29,940 nt of DNA from Fragilaria crotonensis. Its lineage: Eukaryota > Bacillariophyta > Fragilariophyceae > Fragilariales > Fragilariaceae. Numbering within the stretch: the stretch's first letter is position 1; every line of letters begins with the position of its first letter. The notes below the pieces were generated by a model. That model saw only the letters and a list, made by a program, of their open reading frames with translations. It was not told the DNA's origin and did no database searches. The DNA lies in contig JAKSYS010000726.1 of assembly GCA_022925895.1 (NCBI GenBank), positions 1-29,940 on the forward strand, given 5' to 3'. The position numbers and the translations under genes were made by a program. This document shows, piece after piece, positions 1-9,746 of this stretch.

Positions 1-1471
1 ACACGTGCACCTGGTATTGTAGTAGTGCAGTAGTGATATACTCCAGTACTCGAGTACTACAGTAGTAAAGGGGTCTTAAAAAAAGCAGCCAGTGGAACAG
101 CACCATGATTCACTTCATTTTGCCATTTGCCGCCCATTGAAAGATGTTGCAATGCGAACGCATTTGTACTTGGGTATTTGTGATGCTTTGGAAGAGACAT
201 TCATTGGTACTGCATTTCTGAAATGTATCACCAGTGTGTCCGCATTCTAACACACATTCCATGCAATTTCTAATCTGAGAGAAGCGGCTAAAAGTTGATT
301 AATCTTTGTTCCACCTACAATAGCAGCATGGCTATGGTGTCACCATGTACTATTGTCTGTTCAAACAGTTATTCTGGAGCTTAAATGCCCAGTTCCAACC
401 ACAGGAACAATGGCATTACTTCAACACAGCAATAGGAAGTTGATCCAGGGTACAGAAGAATGGATCTGCCCAAAATCTGGGTGTGCCTTGAGGGGCACAG
501 CAGACAGGCAACTTGACAGTTCTATACAAACTTCTTTTATCTCCAACACTAGTTAACCCAAGTTACACACAGAACATTCACAATCCAATGACTTTGTATC
601 CAGATCATAAGTATGATTCTACTAGTATCTATAGCCCTAGCACATCATTTGAAGCCACCAGCATCTGAAGGAAACATGATTGTCTGGGTATGCAATCATT
701 GCAAGGCTGGGGCACATGCTGATGACATCCACATCATCCTACTGGTAACTGGTGTAGTAATTGTGTTGGCGTGGTGTTGGTGTGAGTGACATTGTAGGTA
801 GTTGTAATCTCTCTTTATGAAGATGCAGCACAAGCAAACCATCAATGCACGACATACACATTGGACATCTGGTGACAGTCAGCAATTACATGTGGGGGCG
901 GTGACGCATCCCAACAAGTTGTATTAAGTTGTAATTGGAGTCATTCAGCATGCCCTCCACCAGATTAGTACGTCTTTCCACATTCTTGATACTATGTATA
1001 AATGTCTCAAAATGACCAAATGTGCAATGATGAAATTTCCATCCTGGGGCAGATCCATGATTGCTCATTGTTCTTTGCAAGTGGCTGCTGATGTCAGAAA
1101 AGTGTGACATCAACTAGGACTGCTCCCGTTTTTGCTACTCTTTTGTGCAATGCTGTTGCTGATTATTCATGTTAAGTGGGTCCTGTGTCCTCATGTTCCA
1201 TGTGTTGCAGGCCATGATTGTTATTGTTTGAGTCCTAGGGTTCCACCAAAGTACTGCTTGGATACTATCTGCTAGTGATGCATAGTTGAACTTGTTCTCA
1301 CCGTAAACATCAATGGGAACACTTGAGCACCATTCAGAACTCTTGAATAAGCAGATAGTCAGATGGATGTGCATTTTTTGAATAGCAGACATCGGCAACT
1401 TCAGAGTTCAGAGTATCGAACCTTGATTTAGTTGCCTTCGCCCTCGAAAACTTGGATCAAATCATTTCTCG
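1..1471. other. gene-poor spacer with repeat debris
   Basis: No gene could be supported here. The left edge (about 30-66) is a GTAC-rich palindromic tract of the kind scattered through the window. A 66-bp segment at 86-151 recurs at 11806-11885. A short plus-strand frame at 353-556 contains LELKCP, which recalls the Lys-containing core of PD-(D/E)XK/YqaJ-type nucleases. It is only 67 codons with no continuation, so it is at best a transposon relic. Short minus-strand frames at 886-1113 and 1135-1398 are unrecognised. Confidence 0.5.
86..151 (+). repeat. dispersed repeat, copy 1
   Basis: About 66 bp beginning CAGCCAGTGGAACAGCACCA recurs in the same orientation at 11806-11885. The second copy has an extra CACTCGC tandem expansion and scattered substitutions. 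Both copies sit beside GTAC-rich tracts. The repeat family is not identified. Confidence 0.8.
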
Positions 1472-1663
1472 ATGGAAGAGAAAGGCAAGCCTCAAATCGA
1501 TGTGAGGTGCACTACTGTGCCATGCGCGGATGCAGGATAACAAGGGACTGCGACATCCACAATGACTATGGGCGAAGTAATGACTGCGAATTTCGTACAC
1601 GTAAAAACGTACGAAGGAGACGTTGAATTCTCCGCTCTCATATTGTCATACGGAAGCGATTAG
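1472..1663 (+). pseudogene. possible coding remnant cut off at an inverted repeat
   Basis: A frame opening with ATG at 1472 reads 22 codons (starting MEEKGKPQIDVR) to a TAA at 1538-1540. It then stays open for about 40 more codons of protein-like composition (for example VHVKTYEGDVEF) and stops at a TAG at 1661-1663. That TAG is supplied by the first bases of the left 42-bp inverted repeat. This fits a gene fragment carrying one nonsense codon and truncated by insertion of the 1657-3483 element. I do not recognise the protein, and it could be chance. Confidence 0.25.
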
Positions 1664-1698
1664 AATGCAAGGAAATGACGTCAACATTTTTGTCACAG
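1657..1698 (+). repeat. left 42-bp inverted repeat
   Basis: It begins CGATTAGAATGCAAGG, contains the palindrome TGACGTCA and ends GTCACAG. Its reverse complement is at 3442-3483 with two mismatches near the inner end. Confidence 0.9.
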
Positions 1699-2509
1699 AA
1701 CTTGAGTTTTTGGAATCTTGATTTTCTCACTTCACCTGGAGCAATTTTTCAAGAAGCACGTATTCAAAACTTCATCATAGATACAGAACATAAATCTACC
1801 CGACATTTGTTTGAACAGACATAAAAATCTTCCTGCATTGATGTGATAATAACATTGAAAATCTCAACTTCTTCCGTCCCAAAACACCACAATTTTACCA
1901 CTTTGTGGTCAACGCCATGGTTTGTTTTGTTTTCATTGCTATAATCCCTGATGATGCTTGCTTTGTGCTCCTTTTATCTGCATTCACTGACTCATTCCAT
2001 CTCTTCATTGTTGTGTAGGAGCCAGAAGTGGTGTTCTTATCAGAAGTTTCCGAGCCAAAGCCTGTGATGGATGTTTTTTGTGATGACGTTACAACTTACT
2101 CTTTTCTGCCCTTGGACTTCAGCCATTGTTTGCCCATCCTCTACAGCATGAAGCAGCAATGTAACTTGTTTGTTATTCTTGAGATGCTGTGTTAACTTGT
2201 TGATTGTTTTGTTTCTTGATCAGCATTATGCAATAGAATATAGTAGGTCTACTTCTACTCGAGAAAAACAACACACAAAGTGAACACCCTGCCTGGTTAT
2301 GAGCGACAAAACAACCAGCATGACGTTCTCTATGATCTTTTTTATTGCGTTTCATTGCTTGCTTGTTTGCCTTCCTTCGTTGTCATTTGTCTGCAATGAC
2401 AAATTAGGATGGTGACATTAGTGGTTGAAAATTGTACATTATGCATAATGCCGCTCTTCTAAGTGACGGCGGCATTAGTGGTAGAAAATAACCCACTAAC
2501 GCTGCTCTA

Positions 2510-2549
2510 GTAGCATTCATACCAGGTACCTGGTACCTGGCATGCATAC
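2510..2549 (+). repeat. 40-bp direct repeat left of the hairpin array
   Basis: It carries the self-complementary core TACCAGGTACCTGGTA. It is repeated in direct orientation at 3121-3160 with about three differences, so the hairpin array lies between two copies. Confidence 0.85.
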
Positions 2550-2570
2550 CCCCGCTCTTGTACGGGACGG

Positions 2571-3115
2571 CGACATTAGTGGTAGAAAATTATCCACTAA
2601 TGTCGAACTTGTACGGGACATCGACATTAGTGGTAGAAAATTATCCACTAATGTCGAACTTGACAGACATCGACATTAGTGGTAGAAAATTATCCACTAA
2701 TGTCGAACTTTAGGGACATCGACATTAGTGGTAGAAAATTATCCACTAATGTCGAACTTGTAATGACAGCAACATAGTGGTAGAAAATTATCCACTAATG
2801 TCGAACTTGTACGGGACAGCGACATAGTGGTAGAAAATTATCCACTAATGTCGAACTAGTACGGGACATCGACATTAGTGGTAGAAAATTATCCACTAAT
2901 GTCGAACTTGTACGGGACATCGACATTAGTGGTAGAAAATTATCCACTAATGTCGAACTTGTACGGGACAGCGACATAGTGGTAGAAAATTATCCACTAT
3001 GACATAATGTCGATCTTGTACGGGACAGCGACATTAGTGGTAGAAAATTATCCACTTATGTCGAACTTGTATGATATGACATACGGGACAGCGACATTAG
3101 TGGTAGAAAAACTTG
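2571..3115 (+). repeat. tandem array of perfect hairpin units (49-51 bp period)
   Basis: Ten tandem units each contain an inverted repeat. The left arm is CGACATTAGTGG, the loop is about 11 nt (TAGAAAATTAT) and the right arm is CCACTAATGTCG. Units begin near 2571, 2622, 2671, 2720, 2770, 2820, 2870, 2921, 2972 and 3029, and a left half-unit is at 3092-3115. Spacers are short and similar (consensus AACTTGTACGGGACA). Units at 2770, 2820 and 2972 have a shortened left arm, and the one at 2972 also has an insertion in its right arm. Two diverged relatives lie upstream, near 2414 and 2470. Because the period is often 51, open frames with a 17-residue repeat run through it; I treat these as fortuitous. 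Confidence 0.93.
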
Positions 3116-3120
3116 CGGTA

Positions 3121-3160
3121 GTAGCATTCGTACCAGGTACCTGGTACCTGGTGTGCATAC
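3121..3160 (+). repeat. 40-bp direct repeat right of the hairpin array
   Basis: Second copy of the 2510-2549 sequence with the same TACCAGGTACCTGGTA core, following the half-unit that ends the array. Confidence 0.85.
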
Positions 3161-3441
3161 TCCCACACTCCCACAGATCGCAGTATCGTATACATGTATG
3201 CACAAATTGGATGCAAATTGAATTTCAAACAAACATTTAAAACCACCCACATGAACTGTCATAAACGATCTCTACTATCGGTAGTAGTATAGGTCTACGT
3301 TTGAATTGCTGCTGTCCTGACAACAGGCTGGGCCGGCGCATTGGGAAACCCATGAAAGAAATGAGAAACAAAGATTCCGTGCTTTCTGCGGCCTACACGT
3401 GTCACGGGTGCTCTACATGATTGTCCCACGCAGCTTTATTA

Positions 3442-3483
3442 CTGTGACGTAAATGTTGACGTCATTTCCTTGCATTCTAATCG
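3442..3483 (-). repeat. right 42-bp inverted repeat
   Basis: Reverse complement of 1657-1698 at 40 of 42 positions, including the TGACGTCA palindrome. The 3484-3930 stretch beyond it holds no supported gene. Confidence 0.9.
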
Positions 3484-3930
3484 GATCCCGCCAATGTGGT
3501 CCAGAGTCCAGAGTATAATACTGCAGAATAAGAGTGTAACTATCGTGAATTGTGATACTATACACGTATACACGCCAGCACTTTCCACGACCAAAGGATA
3601 CACGTGTGCATACGTGCATGTCCGATATCACGTGAAACTTGAGACGTCTTCGATTGTTCCCGTAACACCGGTCCGTCACTCTCGTGAATGACAAATCCAT
3701 GATACACGTGAGACATGAGCCCAGCCAGTATGATAATGTCATACCCTGCTTCTCATCCTACTCTTCCTGGTCATCATACTAATTGCACGGCAGGTACTGG
3801 AAGAACTTTGTACAAGCCCATACACATAGTAGAGCTTCAAATAGCGTTGGGTGCTTTCTTGCAGTGAAGTCTGGGGTGTCTCATTTCGCATCGAAACGAT
3901 CGACAGCTGTGCGACGCTGCCACTCTTACC

Positions 3931-4727
3931 ATGAGACGAGTCACTGCACAGCAACCGACAAACTTGCAAGACTTTGGTAGCTATGGGGATGAAATTAATT
4001 TGAAGGCTTGGGTTGATCCTAGCGAGAAAGGGGCAAGTACCAAACAAAGTAACGCAGGTACGTCATGTCCATTCCCGAGTATACTCGTGGTTCGAGTACT
4101 GTGATATGTTTTGCACGAATCGGCGTTGAGCTAACGGACATTATTTCACATTGATGCATCAGCTGTCGCAAAGCCGAAACGGGGCTCCTTCTTTGCCCTT
4201 GCATTGGATTTCGGGGCCGAAATCGAGTCGACTCAAGACGAGATCAAAGCGAAGGAGGAGGCTCTGCACGCGCCAACAGTTCGCGCTGAAACTGTCCGAA
4301 AACAACAACTGACGGTTGCCGAACATGTTGTCAACGACGACGAACAATGGAAGAAATTCAAAAAACAATTGCAATCTGGAGGTAGTAAGACTGGAATGCA
4401 ATTGAGACATAATTTAGATGGATTGCTGCAAAGCAGGGCTCAGGAACTGGAAGCTTCAGGTGCTGTCCCATCCTCCAAAGTCGATGATCACCGACGAGCA
4501 AGTCTGAGCGACTTTGCGTCTTCTTTGATTCGAGGCGATGGACGTCCTACCAATCGCCGCGCCTCCGCCTTTACTACCACCGTTCCGGTCATTAGAAAGC
4601 ATGATTCCAACCAACACAAAAGAAGGCGCCACACCGTGGGAGCAGTTCAGAAGGTATTTCATCTGACAGTAACAGTCTCTTCATGGCGACGAAACGAATT
4701 GCAGACTATCTTGTCGAGGGCGACTAG
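3931..4727 (+). CDS. Ser/Arg-rich protein with repeated RRxS/T motifs, unknown function
   Basis: Exon 1 is 3931-4057; the ATG is the first in frame after a TGA at 3865. The intron is 4058-4162 (105 nt, donor GTACGT, acceptor CATCAG, phase 1). Exon 2 runs from 4163. The N-terminal third is charged and helical. The middle carries three basophilic kinase-type sites (HRRASLSD, NRRASAFT, RRRHTVG). As written, exon 2 stays open to 4884 (282 aa), but the tail after about 4640 looks non-coding. A one-base change in the GGG run near 4636-4638 would lead to a Ser-rich tail ending ...IADYLVEGD at 4725-4727 (about 230 aa), which I prefer. No family was recognised. It converges tail to tail with the methyltransferase at 4913-5725. 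Confidence 0.6.
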
Positions 4728-4912
4728 AAGGGGATGTTTACTCAGTTTCACGCCTCAACTACCAAGTGTGCTATTTGCTGTGAAATGGAAGGAATGTGTA
4801 CACAGGTGTGACTTCCCAAATGGAATTGCCGATTGTTTCCGTGCAATGACTCCGACAATGGAAATAGTTCATTTTTATACATAACCAGCAATTTCTTTTC
4901 GTTCCACGGAAT

Positions 4913-5725
4913 CTAGGTTATCACAACTAGTAGGCGAACAGTGAAGATGTACACACATTTGCCAATATGCTCGCAATCAAAGCCTGCGTCATTCATTCTG
5001 TCAAAGAATTCCGAGGACTCCTTCATCCTTCGATTCCAGGACATGACGAGTTTGCACTGTGGACCCATGAGCTCCAAAAGGGTTTCGACGAGTGCCGCGT
5101 ACGCACTGACATAAAGCAATATATCACTCGCGACAATCGTATCGAACCTTGCTTCGCCCATTCCCTTTTTCGTCGCACACTCTTTCCACCCAGTCCCCCA
5201 AGTATGCGGCACATGAATGTGGTTCAATGCCACGCCGTTTTTCTCAAAATTGTATCGCACGCGATCTTCCACTTGGTCGTCATCCAGGTCGCTCGTAACG
5301 ACGGAAGTACAAATAGAACGACATCGACATGCGTCAAGGTCGCTTTCACCCCCCTTCAAAGTGACGTTGTCACCCATGATGAGTGATGGTTGTCGTGTTG
5401 ATGCCGACATGGATAATCGAATAGCCAAAAGACCAGTCGCTGTACCCAATTCGAGAATTGAGCCCCACTGATGGAGATACATGCCCTCGGAATCTTCCTC
5501 AAAGAGATAATCGGTCAGGTTAAATGTTCCAGGCCACACGCGATTGGCATTATGGGAATGGTAGGCATATTGTCGAATGTGTAATGTTCTGTCAGCCAGG
5601 ATTACATCTTGGGTTTCGAAGCACTGATCCAATTCCGTCTCGTCCTCTACATCCTCATCGTCACTGTCGACCGGGAAGAATGTGCCAAGAGAAATCGGGG
5701 CATCGATTTGTGGGGCTGTTGGCAT
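4913..5725 (-). CDS. METTL21-type (methyltransferase family 16) protein methyltransferase
   Basis: A single-exon frame of 270 aa. An acidic N-terminus (DSDDEDVEDETELDQ) precedes a Rossmann methyltransferase fold. Motif I is ILELGTATGLLAIRLS at residues 90-105. The acidic cofactor region TSDLDDD is near 144-150 and is followed by VRYNFEKNG. The post-II motif ASDILLY is at 199-205. The C-terminal part (MSWNRRMKESSEFFDRM) is typical of the algal branch of this family. Members methylate lysines of chaperones, elongation factors or other proteins, and many are annotated nicotinamide N-methyltransferase-like; the substrate cannot be told from sequence. A segment of about 35 residues between motif I and the acidic strand is longer than usual. 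Its 3' end lies close to the convergent gene at 3931-4727. Confidence 0.85.
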   Translation of the reverse strand: MPTAPQIDAPISLGTFFPVDSDDEDVEDETELDQCFETQDVILADRTLHIRQYAYHSHNANRVWPGTFNLTDYLFEEDSEGMYLHQWGSILELGTATGLLAIRLSMSASTRQPSLIMGDNVTLKGGESDLDACRCRSICTSVVTSDLDDDQVEDRVRYNFEKNGVALNHIHVPHTWGTGWKECATKKGMGEARFDTIVASDILLYVSAYAALVETLLELMGPQCKLVMSWNRRMKESSEFFDRMNDAGFDCEHIGKCVYIFTVRLLVVIT

Positions 5726-6554
5726 GATATGTACTGAGCACTACTACTTTGCAAAACTATTAGGGTGTGGTTCTAATTCTTCCACCTTCTGAATGCAGCA
5801 AACTGTAAAGTGTGGAGAGTAGACTATGATTGCTATGCATATTTCGCTTTTGAATGGTCATGAAAAAGTCGGCAAGCGTGCGACTCCACTTCTTCATATA
5901 AAAGAATGACAGCTGTTTTTGTCTCGAGTCTCGACACCGACCTCACTGTATGTATGACTTATACATACATGAATATGCATATGTGCTCTCGGGCAGTAGA
6001 GAGTACTGTGCTGATGGAATGTACTGTCTGAAGACCGTGACTCCGTTCTGGAGCCTGGAGTTCGTGTCAAGTACAAGTACCAAGTACCCTGTAGCGGTAC
6101 TCGAGTACAAGTACTACAGTACACTTGCTCCCGGTTGTTACGAACACTTGCTAGCCGTAACAACACCCAAGTTCATGACAGAGGGGGGAATCCTGAACCA
6201 TGAGTGCATAAGTCTGCAGAAACACTCAAGGGATAAGGAAAGCTTTATTGACATACTACTGCAAAGCAAGGGGAGTCACCGTTAGACACCACCTTGCAGA
6301 CAACCACATGGAAGATTCGTCGACAACGTCCCTTGTCAATCAAGTGCAATTGCAGTACGTCTTGTCTTGAGCGCAACATTGACCTGCGACGAAGTCCGAC
6401 GAAGGATCGCACTATCCAGATGCGAAAGTGACCACCAGACCTTCTGCGCGACATCTCTTCAAAAAGAATCGAAAAAGGTACAATAGTTCCATGTACTACT
6501 ACCGGTAGTGTTTCCGATCCACGGTTGCAGACACAAAGGCCACGCGGAAGTACA
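5726..6554. other. intergenic spacer with GTAC-rich tract
   Basis: No supported gene. The promoter of the minus-strand methyltransferase should lie at its left end. A GTAC-rich tract occupies about 6065-6125. A minus-strand open frame at 6245-6565 abuts the SH3-like gene and could be a downstream exon through a GTGAGG donor near 6562. It contains a GTAC-type tract and has no recognisable domain, so I did not call it. Confidence 0.45.
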
Positions 6555-7004
6555 TCATTCCTCACCTTCCAAAGGCTCGAGCCATATGAATCCCCCGTGG
6601 ACGGCTATGCTCCATCCGCCCGCATCGTGTGGTATCCAATCATCGATGCGGGGTCCGGTAGCTGTGATGATATCACCCTCTTCGAGCTGACCCACAATGT
6701 TGTGAACAGCATACGGACCATCCTCGTAAGAAGAATGGACGTTGAGAAATCCCTTTTGAGTGCGAACGCGGTAACGCTTGCCAACTCCCTGTCGGAGCTC
6801 CTCTTGACGGGCCTTGAGAGATGCGAACAAATCTTGTTGATCCAAAGATGACGAGATTGCTTCATCTCCAAATACTGTGTCGTTCTCGGCGAGTCGGCAT
6901 CTACTAGAAATCAGATTGGAACCATGTGGAAGAATGTGAAAGGCATTAATTCCTGTGATTACCGCCAACAACAGCAAACGCCGTGCCATATTCCTTGGAT
7001 GCAT
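6555..7004 (-). CDS. plastid-targeted SH3-like domain protein, unknown function
   Basis: A 149-aa single frame. The N-terminus is a hydrophobic signal sequence (MARRLLLLAVITGINA) followed directly by Phe-His. Ala-Phe at the cleavage site is the ASAFAP-type junction that directs proteins into the secondary red plastid of diatoms. Residues about 75-148 form an SH3b-like beta domain, with the landmarks GFLNVHSSYEDGPY, VGQLEEGD and WIPHDAGGWSIAVHGGFIWL. Domains of this sort are frequent in short diatom proteins, but I know of no assigned role. Translation may start at 7004 or at the second Met at 6989, which gives a cleaner signal peptide. It is divergent from the FAM210 gene, with about 320 bp of shared upstream DNA. 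Confidence 0.75.
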   Translation of the reverse strand: MHPRNMARRLLLLAVITGINAFHILPHGSNLISSRCRLAENDTVFGDEAISSSLDQQDLFASLKARQEELRQGVGKRYRVRTQKGFLNVHSSYEDGPYAVHNIVGQLEEGDIITATGPRIDDWIPHDAGGWSIAVHGGFIWLEPLEGEE

Positions 7005-7328
7005 AACTGGAATGCAGAGATCCGACGTGTGATCCCGGTTCCCGGTATGCCAATTGTGTAGACCTACATACTGTCAAAGATACATACATTCGACGGTATT
7101 TTTTTATCCATACGTAGAGTAAAAGACTCCAGTATGCATACTAACGGTAGGAACCTGTTGTCGGAGTAGTCGAGAACACATTGGAAATCGCGAAGTCGCA
7201 CAGCACCAGATCGAAGCGACCAGCACCCAGAACAGACCGCCACGAACAGCCTTTGGTCGTCCAAGAGAATCTGGTTGTTGTCACCATAACACGTTGTTGC
7301 AATTCTCAAGAAACGACGCTGGATAAAC

Positions 7329-7946
7329 ATGAACGCAACGCGACTCATTGCTTCGAAGGGGTTGCTGTTGCAGCAGTATGGTCGGCAGGTGACTCGTCAG
7401 GTCTATCCTGTCAGAGGATGGGATCCGCGTCAACATACAACAAAGCAGTCTGTTCGTTTTTATACGTTTCCGTCTCCAACCCCTCCCATGACCACGGAGG
7501 AGGAGCAAGCCGAAAAGAGTCGCGTTGCTACCCTTTCTGCCAATCAGAAGAATGAAGAACTAAAGATTATTGATCAGAAGTTGGCCTTGCTGCACATGCA
7601 ACGGGGAATCAATACAGGTGAACTGTACACCTTTCGTGGAAAAATGAAGGCGCTGACCAGGGATTATGGACTCGCGTTCATGGCTTGGTACTGGACGGTA
7701 TGGACGACAACGGCGGGTATGGTCTGGGTAGGCATCGAAGTGGGAGGTTTCGATGCAATTGAATTACTTGTTAGAGTCGATGGCTACATGGGATGGACGA
7801 TGAGCCAACACGTGGATCCTACCATTGGGACGATTGGGCTTGTTTTGGCGGTCAATGAGTTGTTGGAACCGTTGCGACTCCCTCTGGTGGTTATGACAAC
7901 CAAACCTGTTGTTAACCTTTTGTCCTCTGCATCGTTCCATAAATAA
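7329..7946 (+). CDS. FAM210/DUF1279 mitochondrial membrane protein
   Basis: A 205-aa intronless frame starting at ATG 7329. The first 55 residues are basic, rich in Arg, Gln and Ser and poor in acids, and fit a mitochondrial presequence. A helical segment (about 58-92) leads into the DUF1279 domain at about 100-195. That domain starts with FRGKMKALTRDYG and contains two hydrophobic stretches, about 114-140 (LAFMAWYWTVW and beyond) and 168-192. In animals, FAM210A/B sit in mitochondria and affect mitochondrial translation or respiration. In algae the role is unknown. The length is normal for the family. Confidence 0.85.
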   Translation: MNATRLIASKGLLLQQYGRQVTRQVYPVRGWDPRQHTTKQSVRFYTFPSPTPPMTTEEEQAEKSRVATLSANQKNEELKIIDQKLALLHMQRGINTGELYTFRGKMKALTRDYGLAFMAWYWTVWTTTAGMVWVGIEVGGFDAIELLVRVDGYMGWTMSQHVDPTIGTIGLVLAVNELLEPLRLPLVVMTTKPVVNLLSSASFHK

Positions 7947-8029
7947 GTTGTACTATTACACTCAATTGATAAGCTGAATAGGCTGTGACGCTGAAAAATA
8001 AATCACCCTTCAAAACCAGTTGGTGAAGA

Positions 8030-9746
8030 CTAAGATTGTGTAACGAAGATGTTTACAACCTGCCTAAATGTCATTCGATTCAAGGACTCTTGCAAAAGAC
8101 AACTGGAAGACTTGAAGAGGGAGCCTTGATGCGAGACGTATCGCGCAGTATTGCTGCCTAGACAGGTCGAATGGGCGCGCATATCACATGACGGATTCCC
8201 ACACTGGCAACTCTTCATGAGGCCAGATGCAACCTTAAGGCAAACACAGCATTGCCGTGACTTGGAAATGGACGGGGATTTCGTTAGAGCAAGTGAAGGG
8301 ACATTGAATTCAAAAGTCCGAGTACTCCTTTCTGTCGATGGCTCTCCACCAATGGTCCTGGTAGCCGGCGGAGACGACAAGAACGCCGAAGTGTCCTTCA
8401 GTCGAGCTTCTAGCTTGGTGATCCGGGCTTTGAGCTGATGGATTTGCTTCTCGCACCCTGCCTTTTCCGATAGGAGCTGATTCAACTGCTCATCGTGAGA
8501 CGCGGCTTCGATGCGAAGCGATTGCGCGGTGTTTTCACTTTTGACCAACGAGTCCTGCAAGCGCTCTTCGCTTCTACGAGATCGTCGCTGAAATTCTTCC
8601 ATCTTCGCGTGGAGAGACTGATTCTCCTGCAAGATCGTTTCGATGGTCTGCTTCAACGCTGAAGTCGTTGTCTCCGTTTCAGCGGCATTCGAAGAAGCGA
8701 CTACCAACAGAGAGCGGGCATCTCGTAGCTCTTTTTCAATCGTGGCCGACCGATCCTTGCGCGATTCTTCAAGAGCATCGCGATCGTCTATTTCACGGCC
8801 GAGGGTTTTGATGCGTTCCGACAAACACCCGAGCTCACAGAGCAACTTATTCTTTTCTTGCGTCATTTCCTTTTTATTTGCCTGAGTTGATCCTGGTCTG
8901 ATAAGATGGTCTTGCGATCCTTCTGTAAATGAAACAGCTCCGTTTCTCTCTTCAAAAGCTTGGATTCGACGCTTCTTGTAGCCGCCGCCACCTGTTCGTG
9001 CTCGTCCTGCAACATCTTTGTAGCGCGCTTCGTTTCGTGCACCACGTGGCGGAGTGACTCCAGTTGAGATGCCAAGGACGCCGCGTAGGCTTCGGCTGCA
9101 TCGGCGTCGGCTCGTGCGTTCGCCGCGTTGGCACCCGCGAGTCGAAGGGCTTCGACGGTACGTTCCAGACGCTCGTTCGAGGCGTTTGCCGACTCCCTGA
9201 GGGACGTATTGGCAGCCATCATAGCTGCATGGTGGACTTCCGTTTCTTTTAGTTTCTAAACAAGAGTATGGGCGTAAAGTGAGGAACAATTCACCAACAT
9301 GGAAGGAGTGGTAGGCGACAGCTACCGTTTTTACACGTAAATCGTACCCGTTCGAGGATCATACATTCCGCGGTTTTTTCATAGGCCAACTTCGCCGTAT
9401 TTGCATCGGTTGTATACGTAGGATGCCTTGCGTCCCCCGTGGAATCCACAACCTCCCCTTCCCTGCAACTTGTCTTTCCAGAGAGATTATCGTCATTCGC
9501 GCGCGCGGCTTCGAAAATGGACGCCGCCAAAGTCTTGAGTCTGGCACCCGCCTGAACGAATCCATCCCAATCATTCCTGCTACGCCTCGATGTTTCATCA
9601 TCATTCCGCTCATCGGAACGAGGTCGTTTGGGAGGGGAATCTAAAGAGGCGTCATCGCTGTCGTTCTCTGACGAGTCAGATGGATCTGGAAGTTGAACAC
9701 CGTTGTCTTCCATAACTATGCGATGGCATTGTTCTGTGACACTCAT
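8030..9746 (-). CDS. nuclear-type coiled-coil protein with C-terminal Cys/His cluster (frame break inside)
   Basis: Exon 1 is 9746-9348 and exon 2 is 9255-8030. The intron 9347-9256 (92 nt, GTACGA...TTTAG) is phase 0 and joins ILER to KLKETEVHHAA, so the heptad pattern continues across it. The N-terminus is acidic with a basic nuclear-signal-like PPKRPRSDER. A coiled coil of about 300 residues follows. Near the end, CCVCLKV...CQCGNPSC...HSTC has the spacing C-x2-C-x10-C-x-C-x4-C-x4-H-x2-C, which suggests a RING/PHD-like zinc site. The frame shifts once at an A5 run (plus-strand T5 at 8871-8875); six A residues would keep coiled coil on both sides. The long minus frame starting at 9289 is out of phase before that point. 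Function unknown. Confidence 0.7.

Larger units (their letters stand above)
1657..3483. mobile_element. candidate non-autonomous element with 42-bp terminal inverted repeats
   Basis: The segment is bounded by inverted copies of a 42-bp sequence that match at 40 of 42 positions. No transposase-like frame lies inside. The interior holds an AT-rich stretch without genes (about 1700-2400) and then the hairpin array. I found no convincing target-site duplication (the left flank ends CGGAAG, the right flank begins GATCCC). It may therefore be a foldback or deletion-derivative DNA transposon, or an inverted pair of a smaller repeat. Confidence 0.5.

Noticed and set aside
353-556. YqaJ-like nuclease from the LELKCP motif
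   Set aside because: One short motif in a 67-codon frame without the other catalytic residues is not enough.
2795-2977. 17-residue repeat protein on the minus strand
   Set aside because: It arises only because the hairpin unit length is often 51 bp; the frame is lost in units of 49 bp and there is no start or end context.
2571-3115. CRISPR-like array
   Set aside because: Spacing is regular, but spacers are short and nearly identical, units are inverted repeats, the setting is eukaryotic and no cas-like gene is present.
8881-9289. N-terminal 136 residues of the long minus frame 9289-8030
   Set aside because: They are Arg/Gly-rich shadow sequence; the alternative frame gives a continuous coiled coil joined to exon 1 by a good GT-AG intron.
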